From the NCBI GenBank assembly GCA_963710815.1, contig CAVQCA010000134.1:1-58311 (forward strand): a stretch of 58,311 nucleotides of DNA, given 5' to 3'. This DNA comes from CAVQCA01 sp963710815 (GTDB lineage: Bacteria; Pseudomonadota; Gammaproteobacteria; UBA9214). The notes under the pieces were generated by a model. The model did no database searches. It was given only the letters and a program-made list of their open reading frames with translations, and was not told the origin of the DNA. The translations under genes and the position numbers were made by a program. Of the stretch, positions 15,469 through 23,717 are shown piece by piece; positions within the stretch are counted from its first letter, which is position 1; every line of letters starts with the position of its first letter.

Positions 15469-18400
15469 ATGGCACGGCAGACCTATGGCAAGACCTGGTG
15501 GGGCGCCCAGTGGTTGAATGCACTCACACATATCGACTACGACAACCGCCTGCCGCGTGGACGCAGCTATGCGAACAAGGGGGCGGTAAGGGACCTGACC
15601 GTACAGGACAGCACGATCCGGGCCAAGGTCAAAGGTTCCCGCGCGCGGCCCTACCAGATCACCATCAAGGTGCCGTCCATTCCCGGGAAACAGGTGAAAA
15701 ATCTGCTTGGCCGGATTGCCGCCGACCCCGTGTTGATCGCACGCCTGCTCAACCGTGAGCTGGATCCAGCCCTGCTCGAACTGGCCGACCGGCTCGGCAT
15801 CAAGGTCTTCCCGTCGCGCTGGAAGGATCTCGCCATGCAGTGTTCCTGTCCGGACTGGGCAGTGCCATGCAAACATCTGGCGGCCGTGATCTACCTGCTC
15901 AGCCGGGAGATCGATAGCAATCCCTTTCTGGTATTTTCGCTGCGTGGTATCGACCTTGCGCAGGCGCTGAAGTCGCATGACATCCACATCGAACGGGAAG
16001 CGGAGGCGGCGCTACCGAAGCTGGCGGATCTGCTGCGGGATGCCGCAACCACGTCTCCCGGCGCCACGCAGGCCGGGCTCGACCGGCTCGATCTCTCCGC
16101 CATCCCGGCGCTGCTGGACCCACTGCTGAACGTCCTGCCGGCGCAGCCCGCGTTCTTTACCGGGGGAGACCTGCGGGCGATTTACAAGCGGCTGATCACA
16201 CGCGTGGCGAAACAGGCACGCCGCACCCTCGATACCGCATCCATTGCGACCCGCGACTCGGCATCGAGTCCCTTCCATGCCGGGGATCGACCGCATATCG
16301 AGATCGATGACGCCTATATCGCCAAGCTCTCCGGCCTCGCCGACATCACCGACTGGTCCGCCCTGGCAACCACGCTTGACGCCCTGGAACCGGCCCGGTT
16401 GCCCGACGTGCAGCCGGAGCTGGCGGCGCTCTATCACATCCGGCTCATGTCCCTGCACCTGCTGGCCGCCGGTGCGGTGACGGCGCAGATCTTCTCTCTC
16501 GCAGAACAACAGGTCGGCGTGCGCTGGCTGCCGGCCACCCTCGACGCCGGGGTGCGCGAGCGGATGCAGCGCCTGGCGGAAGGCCTCCCCGCCGGGATGA
16601 TCGGTTTTCGCAAGGACCGGCGCGCCACCGACTTGCAGGCTGAGACACAAGCCAATGTGCTCTGCTCGCTGTTCCTCGACCATTACGTCCGGCAATGGAG
16701 CGGCGCAGAAAGGGGAAAGCCGTCTGGCGACAAGACTCTCGCCCTGTTCTTCACCTCGGGACACGCCCGCTACGATGGCCCGGGGGAAGGCTCGGTGGCC
16801 ACCGGCATCCAGGCCTGGCTGGCCCGCCATCATCTCGCCCACCATGAGCACTCGCCGGTGCTCTGCCTGAACGAAACGCGCCGCGGTGATTTTTCCATTA
16901 CAGTCGCGGTCGGGGACGGCGCCGCCGAAACAGCGCCCATGCCGCTGTCCTCCGTACTCACCGACGAGTCGTGGGCAAAGGCCCGCTTCGGCGTCCTGCA
17001 GGACGTCTCGCTACTCGCCGAATTCTTCCCGCCCTTAAACGCCCATATCCGAGCCGGGGCCAAGACGCCCATCACCCTCCCCGCCGACGCGCTATCGGGA
17101 TTGCTGTTCGACACCTTGCCGGCAATTCGCCTTTTGGGCATACGCACGCTCATGCCCAAGGCGCTGGAACGGCTTCTACGACCGCGCCTGTCCATGCAGG
17201 TGACCGGCCGGAACGCGGTAAACAACACCGGCCTGCTGAAGGCCGACGCGTTGTTCGCCTTCGACTGGAAGGTGGCGCTGGGCGGGCACTTGCTCACCCG
17301 CAGCCAGTTCGAAAAGCTGGTCAGAAACGCCACCGGCGTGATCCGCTTCAAGGGCGAATACGTCTATCTCGATCCCCACGAAATCGACCGCCTGCGCGCG
17401 CAACTGGACAGGCCGCCGCGCATCGAAGGCGCGAAACTCCTGCGCGTCGCGCTCGCCGGCGAATACGCAGGAACCACGGTGGGCCTGGATCAGCGCGCGC
17501 GGCGGATCATCCGGGACCTGGTCGAGGCCGGTGACGTTGCCTTGCCTGAGGGCATCGATGCCGAGCTGAGACCCTATCAGCGCGATGGCTACGCGTGGCT
17601 CTATCGCAATGCCCGGCTAGGATTCGGCAGCGTGATCGCCGATGACATGGGGCTGGGCAAGACACTGCAGGTCATTGCCGTGTTGCAAAGGCTCAAGGAA
17701 GAGGGCGCGTTCAGGAAGGCGCGGGCGCTGGTCGTGGTTCCCACCAGCCTGCTCACCAACTGGCAGAAGGAGATCGCCCGCTTCGCGCCCGGACTGACCG
17801 TCGGGGTCTTCCACGGCGTCAAACGCGAACTGAAGATTAAGCAACCCGACATCCTGCTGACGAGCTACGGCGTGGCCCGCCGCGAAGCTGCGACGCTCAG
17901 GGACTTGGCCTGGCAGGTGCTGGTAGTGGACGAAGCGCAGAACATCAAGAACCCGGCCACCGCCCAGACCAAGGCGGTCAAGGGGATTCCGGCCCACTGC
18001 TTCATCGCCATGAGCGGCACGCCGGTGGAGAACCGGCTATCCGAATACTGGAGCATCATGGATTTCGCCAATCGCGGCTATCTCGGCAGCCTCGCCGGTT
18101 TCGTCAAGGAATACGCCGTCCCCATCCAGACCCACCGCGATCCACGGGTGATCGAGCGCTTCCAGAGCGTCACCGCTCCCTTTCTGTTGCGTCGGCTGAA
18201 GTCCGACAAGCGCATCATCAACGATCTGCCGGCCAAGATCGAACAGGATCAGTACTGCGCCCTCACCCCGGCCCAGACCGCGCTTTATGAATCGGTGGTG
18301 CGGGAGGGATTGCGCGTCGTCCACGGCGAGTCTGACAGCTTCAAGCGCCAGGGGCTGGTGCTGCAGATGATCCTGGCCCTGAAGCAGATCTGCAATCACC

Positions 18401-18975
18401 CGGCACAGTACCTGAAGCGGGGCAAGACCGAGGCCGCGCTGTCCGGCAAGGCCGAACGCTTCCTCGAACTCATCGATGACATTCACGCCAGCCACGAAAA
18501 AGTGCTGGTCTTCACCCAGTTCCGCGCAATGGGCGAACTCCTGAGTGGCTGGGTTCGCGAACGCTACGAACAGGCGCCCCTGTTCCTTCACGGCGGCGCT
18601 TCGAGGACCCGGCGCGACGCGATGGTCGAGCGCTTCCAGAACGACCGCACCGAGCGCGTCTTCATTCTCTCGCTCAAGGCCGGCGGCACCGGGCTGAACC
18701 TGACCGCCGCCGCCAACGTAATCCATTACGACCTGTGGTGGAATCCCGCCGTCGAGTCCCAGGCCACCGACCGTGCCTACCGCATTGGCCAGCGCTCCAA
18801 CGTGCAGGTACACCGCTTTATTACCCGCGACACCTTCGAGGAACGCATCAACGATCTGATCCGCACCAAGCGTACGCTGGCCGACCTGACGGTAGGCACA
18901 GGTGAAAAGTGGATCGGCAATCTGAGTGAAGATGAGTTAAAGTCGCTGTTCATCCTAAGCGCCGGTCAGACTTGA
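15469..18975 (+). CDS. SWIM zinc-finger SNF2-family helicase
   Basis: This 1168-residue protein combines an N-terminal SWIM zinc finger (C125-x-C127, C134-x-H136 in CSCPDWAVPCKH) with a C-terminal SNF2/RapA-type ATPase. The ATPase has Walker A DDMGLGKT near residue 725, DEAQ box (VVDEAQNIKNP), motif III MSGTPVENRLSEYWSI, LLRRLKSDK, and the second RecA half with VLVFTQFR, GGTGLNLTAA and ATDRAYRIGQ. These are large ATP-driven DNA translocases; the bacterial members are widespread accessory proteins with little tested function. The ATG at 15469 begins MARQTYGKTWWGAQWL, the usual family N-terminus, but the ribosome site is weak. It stands alone in the island between a TA module and the AsnB/ATP-grasp cluster; a DNA-repair or defence role is only a guess. 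Confidence 0.93.
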   Translation: MARQTYGKTWWGAQWLNALTHIDYDNRLPRGRSYANKGAVRDLTVQDSTIRAKVKGSRARPYQITIKVPSIPGKQVKNLLGRIAADPVLIARLLNRELDPALLELADRLGIKVFPSRWKDLAMQCSCPDWAVPCKHLAAVIYLLSREIDSNPFLVFSLRGIDLAQALKSHDIHIEREAEAALPKLADLLRDAATTSPGATQAGLDRLDLSAIPALLDPLLNVLPAQPAFFTGGDLRAIYKRLITRVAKQARRTLDTASIATRDSASSPFHAGDRPHIEIDDAYIAKLSGLADITDWSALATTLDALEPARLPDVQPELAALYHIRLMSLHLLAAGAVTAQIFSLAEQQVGVRWLPATLDAGVRERMQRLAEGLPAGMIGFRKDRRATDLQAETQANVLCSLFLDHYVRQWSGAERGKPSGDKTLALFFTSGHARYDGPGEGSVATGIQAWLARHHLAHHEHSPVLCLNETRRGDFSITVAVGDGAAETAPMPLSSVLTDESWAKARFGVLQDVSLLAEFFPPLNAHIRAGAKTPITLPADALSGLLFDTLPAIRLLGIRTLMPKALERLLRPRLSMQVTGRNAVNNTGLLKADALFAFDWKVALGGHLLTRSQFEKLVRNATGVIRFKGEYVYLDPHEIDRLRAQLDRPPRIEGAKLLRVALAGEYAGTTVGLDQRARRIIRDLVEAGDVALPEGIDAELRPYQRDGYAWLYRNARLGFGSVIADDMGLGKTLQVIAVLQRLKEEGAFRKARALVVVPTSLLTNWQKEIARFAPGLTVGVFHGVKRELKIKQPDILLTSYGVARREAATLRDLAWQVLVVDEAQNIKNPATAQTKAVKGIPAHCFIAMSGTPVENRLSEYWSIMDFANRGYLGSLAGFVKEYAVPIQTHRDPRVIERFQSVTAPFLLRRLKSDKRIINDLPAKIEQDQYCALTPAQTALYESVVREGLRVVHGESDSFKRQGLVLQMILALKQICNHPAQYLKRGKTEAALSGKAERFLELIDDIHASHEKVLVFTQFRAMGELLSGWVRERYEQAPLFLHGGASRTRRDAMVERFQNDRTERVFILSLKAGGTGLNLTAAANVIHYDLWWNPAVESQATDRAYRIGQRSNVQVHRFITRDTFEERINDLIRTKRTLADLTVGTGEKWIGNLSEDELKSLFILSAGQT

Positions 18976-19398
18976 GCGATCGTAGCGAGCAAGTCCATTC
19001 CGAAGACTCATACGCCACAAAGCACTTCTTCCGGGGTAAGGTGTCAGAGCACAATTATCTCTAATATTAGAAAGAAATGTGCTCTGACACCTGTTTCTAT
19101 GACACCTGTTTCTATGATATTCGGCGGCCGCCATGCCCGCCCAGGTATGCTCCACGTCATCTCTCTGCCGCGAGGTCGCGCGTAGAAACCTGGTCATCCA
19201 TTATCCGCGCGTGCAGCAAAGAAAACATGCAAGTTCTTCACGAGGATGGCGAGCTGATTTTTAGCAAATCAGGCCGAACTGTGCACAGACCCCGCTTTCC
19301 GATAGCATCGGTAGTCGGAGTGTCAAAAGAGGGTGCATGAGCATGCAGACGTGCTGTGACAGGCCATCCGGTTTCGTGGTGATACCGGATATCCGCTG
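18976..19398. other. Intergenic region with hairpins, no supported gene
   Basis: Besides the inverted repeat at 19039-19092 and tandem 15-mers, there is a small hairpin CTGATTT-TTAGC-AAATCAG near 19253-19271. A 37-codon frame from 19228 has no ribosome site and no family resemblance. Promoters for the AsnB-like gene must lie here but were not recognised. Confidence 0.45.
19039..19115. repeat. Inverted repeat AGGTGTCAGAGCACA with adjoining 15-bp tandem repeat
   Basis: AGGTGTCAGAGCACA (19039-19053) is perfectly inverted as TGTGCTCTGACACCT (19078-19092). The right arm runs into two exact copies of GACACCTGTTTCTAT (19086-19100 and 19101-19115). The structure resembles REP/MITE-type sequences mobilised by IS200-like RAYT enzymes, but no such gene is present. 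Confidence 0.7.
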
Positions 19399-21296
19399 AT
19401 GTGCGGCATCGTCGGCTTTACGGAACGCGATGTGCCGGCCGACGAGACGGTACTCGGGGCCATGCTGGACCGCATCCTGCACCGCGGCCCCGACGACCGC
19501 GGAATCTGGATACAGGGGACGCTGGGGCTGGGACACACGCGGCTCAGCATCCTCGACCTCAGTCCACGCGGGCATCAACCCATGCGCACGGCGGACGGCC
19601 AGGGCGTGATCACCTACAACGGCGAGGTCTACAACTTCCTTGCCCTGCGCGACGAACTGGAGCGCGAGGGTGTCGGCTTTCACAGCCATACCGATACCGA
19701 GGTCGTGCTCTACGCCCTGCATCGTTGGGGCGCGGAACGGGCGGTCGCGCGCCTGAACGGGATGTTCGCGTTCGCCTATTTCGACCGGCGCGACGGCACG
19801 CTTTGGCTGGGTCGCGACCGGATGGGCATCAAGCCCCTGTACGTCGCCGCGTACGGCCGGCAGGCGTGGTGTTCGGCTCCGAGGTCAAGGCCCTGCTCGC
19901 GCATCCGCGCGTCGCCTGCCAGCCCGATGTACAGGCGCTGATCGCGCATCTGGTCTACGAGCGGCTGGATGGCAACTGGACGCCGTTCGAGGGCATCGAG
20001 GCGTTACACCCCGGTACACTGCTGCGTATCAACGGTTCGATACAAACGATTGTCTACTTCGACGTGCTGCGCGATCTCGATCCGCAGCGCATACTCGCCG
20101 GTGAGAAGGACACGCTCGACGAACAGTTACGGCGTTTCGAACAGTGTTTCGACGCCAGCGTGCAACTGCATCTGCAAAGCGATGCGCCGCTCGCGGTGAT
20201 GTGCAGCGGCGGTCTGGATTCCGGACTGGTCACGGCCGCGGCGCGCATGCACAAGCCCGATACCGTCGCCTATGTCGCCGACATCGACGGCGTGAAGGAC
20301 TCCGAGGTCGAGCGCGCGCAGCGCGTGTGCGAGCATGTCGGCGTCGACTTGCGCGCGGTACCGGTCGATTCCGGGACCTACGACCGGATGTGGCCGCAGG
20401 CGGTGTATGCCTACGACCGCCCCAACCACTTTCCGCAAAACATGGCCGCCATGGCAGTGGCCGAGGCGATCCACGCCGACGGTTACAAGGTGGTGTTGAA
20501 CGGCGATGGGGCCGATGAACTGTTCGGCGGCTATGACTGGTATGTGTCGGCCTATCGCACCTGGCGCCGTCGGCGCCTGCAGGCGTTCTGGATACCCGAT
20601 CATGCACTGTTCCGCAAACTCGGACGCCTGGTTCCGCGACTGGCCCCGCCTGATCTTGATGCGCTTGCCGCGCGGCCCTTTGCCGCCGCGGCCGGTTGGC
20701 ACGAACGCGGCCTGCTGACGCGCGTCGACTGCACGCTCGATGCCGACAAGCGACACCAGCGCGAAGCGGCCCTGTTCCGCAAGCTTGCACCGCTGCCCTT
20801 GCACGAGGAGCGGGCATTTCTCGCGCGCTCCTTCGACGACATCTGCATACACCTGGCCGAAGTGCTGCGCAGCAATGACCGCATGGCCATGTGGTATTCG
20901 GTGGAGGCCCGCGTACCGTTCGTGGAAAACGCCCTTATCGATTTCGGCCTGCACCTGCCGTGCCGTGCGAAGTATCATCGCGGGCGCACCAAGCGTCTCA
21001 TCCATGCGCTGGCAATGCAGCGCCTGCCTCAGAAGGTGGTCGGTCTGAAAAAGATCGGCTTCGACGTATCCGATCAGCTATTGTATGGCATGGAAGGTTT
21101 TCTCAGGGATGGCCGCGTGGCGGAGCTGCTGAAGTGGCGCCGTGCCGATCAGGACGAGATCCTGCGCACGGCGCGCACGGTGCGCCGCTTCGTGTTCCGA
21201 CTGGTCGGTGTCGAACTCTGGTGCCGGATCTTTCTCGACGGCGACTCCCCCGCCGACCTTACCGACCATCTGCAATGCCACCGCCACCGGACATAG
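19399..21296 (+). pseudogene. Asparagine-synthetase-like amidotransferase with a one-base frameshift
   Basis: Read through one frameshift, this gene encodes about 632 residues of the glutamine-hydrolysing asparagine synthase family. The N-terminal Ntn glutaminase begins MCGIVGFTERDVPADETV (catalytic Cys2) and has RGPDDRG, LGLGHTRLSILD and YNGEVYNF. The synthetase half has the PP-loop SGGLDSG, NGDGADELFGGYDWY and RMAMWYSVEARVPFVENAL. The frames join at 19866: the first reads ...AAYGRQA, the second VVFGSEVKALLAHPR. Restoring one G after 19866 gives QAVVFGSEVK, the family consensus. This is a recent inactivation or a sequencing error; the downstream ATP-grasp genes are intact. The family also includes beta-lactam synthetases and osmolyte amidotransferases, so the product need not be asparagine. 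Confidence 0.85.
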
Positions 21297-21438
21297 GGCA
21301 CGGCGGTCTGTGACGCGGTCGCGCGCTTGTGATCCTGCGGGTCAGTTGCACACGGATCTTCCCACTACGCCGCGGTTTGTGCTAAATATAGACGCAGCGC
21401 CAGAACAATAACGCGCACAGGGGTTTCGGGAGTCCTCC

Positions 21439-22308
21439 ATGAAGGGCGCAAGCATCGCCATACTCAGCCATGCCAACGACGATTTTCTCAAGGGCGACTA
21501 TTTTCTCAACCTGCTGATTCCGGCGTGGGAACGCCTCGGCTTCGACATCACCGTGCTGCGCGGCCCCGGGCGCCATGTGCCCGCCGCGGCGGTAATCTCG
21601 CACGTCAACCTGACCGTCGTCCCCGAGGCTTATCGCGCCTGCATGCAGCACTATCCAGTCGCCATCAATGGACGCGCGACCGACATATCCAAACGTGTGG
21701 TGAGCACCCATCGGCTGGAGTACGGCCATCCGTGGGACGGCCCGGTGATCGTCAAGACCAATCGCAATCACGGCGGCATCCCGGACCGCCGCCTGGAACC
21801 GGCACGGAATCCGCTCACCTGGGCCGGCCGCAAGGCGGCGCGATTTCTGCCGTGGAGCTGGACCGGCCGCCTCGACTCCTACCACTACCCGATTTACGAT
21901 TCCGCGCGCGAGGTGCCGCGTGCGGTATGGAGCAATCCGCTACTGGTAGTCGAAAAGTTTCTTCACGAACGCGATGGCGAATTCTACTGTCTGCGGCAAT
22001 GGCTGTTCTTCGGCGACCGCGAGAGCAGCTCATTGCTCAAGTCGAACGAGCCGTTGGTGAAATCGGCGAACGTTCTGCACCGCGAGCGCAATATCCCGGT
22101 ACCGCCGGCCCTGCATGCCCTGCGCGCCAGGCTCGGTTTCGATTACGGCAAGTTCGACTACGCGGTCGTCGACGGCGAGGTCGTGCTGTACGATGCCAAT
22201 CGCACACCCACCAGCAACCGCAGCAACCCGAGTCCCGATACCCAGGCGCGCGCCGAAGTACTCGCGCAGGGCATCCACGCGCTGCTGACACCGCAGCAGG
22301 TGCCCTGA
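21439..22308 (+). CDS. ATP-grasp family protein of unknown specificity
   Basis: This 289-residue protein looks like a compact ATP-grasp ligase. Features are an N-terminal Rossmann-like part (ASIAILSHANDDFLKGDYF), the ATP-binding VIVKTNRNHGG (residues 103-113), an adenine-region LLVVEKFLHERDGEF, and a C-terminal metal-site block DYGKFDYAVVDGEVVLYDAN followed by RTPT, as in RimK/D-Ala ligase relatives. Such enzymes make acyl-phosphates and join them to an amine. GGGAG lies 6 bases before the ATG at 21439. It follows the AsnB-like gene by 142 bases and precedes a second ATP-grasp gene by 9 bases, so it is probably part of a short biosynthetic operon. I do not recognise the specific family. Confidence 0.72.
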   Translation: MKGASIAILSHANDDFLKGDYFLNLLIPAWERLGFDITVLRGPGRHVPAAAVISHVNLTVVPEAYRACMQHYPVAINGRATDISKRVVSTHRLEYGHPWDGPVIVKTNRNHGGIPDRRLEPARNPLTWAGRKAARFLPWSWTGRLDSYHYPIYDSAREVPRAVWSNPLLVVEKFLHERDGEFYCLRQWLFFGDRESSSLLKSNEPLVKSANVLHRERNIPVPPALHALRARLGFDYGKFDYAVVDGEVVLYDANRTPTSNRSNPSPDTQARAEVLAQGIHALLTPQQVP

Positions 22309-22317
22309 GCCACGCGC

Positions 22318-23538
22318 ATGCACTTGCCCACCTGCGATGCGGCGCTATACAACGACGGTTCACTGCGGGCCGCGCTCACCCTGGAGGAAGTCTTCGGCTC
22401 GTACGTCTACTGCCCGCGCGCCTCTCCCGGCGCCTGCCGCTGGCTGCGCGCCAATGCCGCGATTCTCAACGCCTTCACCGGTGGACAGCTGATGGTGCTG
22501 GGCGGCATGCCGGTGCTGTGCAGTGCGGGGGTGTCCACCGGGCCTGGCCTGCAATTGTTGCGCGACGCGGGACTGGCGACACCGGTGGAGTTGCATCGAT
22601 TCCATGGCGCACAGGACCACCTCGAACAACTGCGTGCGCTGACGAACACGGGCCGGTGCGTAGTCGTCCTGCACGTGCATCCGCCGCAGGAACTGGCGTC
22701 CGAACACAGCTGGGTCGCGCCCGCACTGCTCTCCTGGCTCAACAACAAGGCGAACCTGGAAGCGCTGGTGCCCACCGGGCATGTGCCGCAGCGCGCGGTG
22801 ATGACGCCGCAGACGCTGGAACGGTCATTGCACGCGACCGTCATGCCCGTACTGCTCAAGGCCGCGACGGACCAGACCACGGGCGGCGGCGTGGACGTGC
22901 GCATCTGTCGCAGCGAGGACGACCTGCAACGCGCGGCCGACTTTTTCGCCGACAGCGAACAGGTGGTGGTGGAGGAATTCCTGCATATCGAGCGCAACCT
23001 GTGTCTCAATCTGGCGGTACTGCCGGACGCCGCGGTGCGTTATCTCGGCGCGGGTGAGCAGGTCTGCGATTCCGACGGGCGCTATCATGGCAACTGGTTC
23101 GATGCCCGGGCGCAGGCGCCGGCCGCGGCCGTGGACCTGGCCATCGCAATCGCGGCCACTGCCGCGGCGCGCGGCTACCAGGGTCTGCTGGGCGTCGATC
23201 TGGCGATCACCGTGGAAGGCAACATCGCCGTCTTCGACCTCAACTTCCGCGCCAACGGCTCGACTGCCGCACTGCTGCTGCAGGAGAGCATCGCGCAGCG
23301 CACCGGCGCAACCGTCATGCGCGTACGTGCGTGGGAAGGCCGCTCCGGTTATCACGGGCTGCTCGATACCGCGTACACCGCCATGAACAACGGCTGGCTC
23401 ATCCCCCTGGTGAGCTACGACCCGCGACTGGACGGTATCACCGATGCCCCCCCGCGCCTGGTCGGACTGCTGCTGGGCGACAGCCGCGAAGAAGTGTGCG
23501 AACGCGAGCGCGAGATTGCCGCGCTGGGACTCGACTGA
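22318..23538 (+). CDS. ATP-grasp peptide-ligase-like protein with pre-ATP-grasp region
   Basis: This 406-residue protein is similar in outline to ATP-grasp ligases carrying a pre-ATP-grasp domain, such as pheganomycin-type peptide ligase PGM1. The N-terminal 150 residues are Rossmann-like (FTGGQLMVLGGMPVLCSAGV). SWLNNKANLEALVPTGHVPQ marks the start of the ATP-grasp part, VLLKAATDQTTGGGVDV the flexible ATP lid near residue 178, QVVVEEFLHIERN the purine-site strand, and LDLNFRANGST-like FDLNFRANGST near residue 308 the metal-binding strand. The start ATG at 22318 has only a weak ribosome site, as expected for translational coupling. It is the last gene of the AsnB/ATP-grasp group and converges on guaA across a 20-bp inverted repeat. 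The substrate cannot be named. Confidence 0.72.
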   Translation: MHLPTCDAALYNDGSLRAALTLEEVFGSYVYCPRASPGACRWLRANAAILNAFTGGQLMVLGGMPVLCSAGVSTGPGLQLLRDAGLATPVELHRFHGAQDHLEQLRALTNTGRCVVVLHVHPPQELASEHSWVAPALLSWLNNKANLEALVPTGHVPQRAVMTPQTLERSLHATVMPVLLKAATDQTTGGGVDVRICRSEDDLQRAADFFADSEQVVVEEFLHIERNLCLNLAVLPDAAVRYLGAGEQVCDSDGRYHGNWFDARAQAPAAAVDLAIAIAATAAARGYQGLLGVDLAITVEGNIAVFDLNFRANGSTAALLLQESIAQRTGATVMRVRAWEGRSGYHGLLDTAYTAMNNGWLIPLVSYDPRLDGITDAPPRLVGLLLGDSREEVCEREREIAALGLD

Positions 23539-23635
23539 CCGCCGCGACAATTCAGATCGTCTCAAGTTAATCGACAATCCGGTCAATGACCCGCGCTTTT
23601 TCCTGGTCGTCAAGTTTCGTGTTGAGCGCCCACCG

Positions 23636-23710
23636 GGGACAGACCACGTTTTTCGTGTGCTTGCTCAGGGTCCACTGAAACCCATCCACTCGAAAAACGT
23701 GGTCTGTCCC
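23636..23710. repeat. 20-bp inverted repeat, possible bidirectional terminator
   Basis: GGGACAGACCACGTTTTTCG (23636-23655) is perfectly inverted at 23691-23710. It lies between the convergent ATP-grasp gene and guaA, 7 bases from the guaA stop. It resembles the GGGACAGACC-type REP elements dispersed in proteobacterial genomes and may also end both transcripts. Confidence 0.75.
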
Positions 23711-23717
23711 TAATCGG

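Noticed and set aside
19228..19341. 37-codon open frame (MQVLHEDGELIFSKSG...) before the AsnB-like gene
   Set aside because: No ribosome site, no resemblance to a known family, and it overlaps a small hairpin.
19399..21296. NAGGN osmolyte amidotransferase as a specific name for the AsnB-like gene
   Set aside because: The partner GNAT-ATP-grasp fusion and peptidase of that system are absent, and the N-terminal domain looks like general AsnB.
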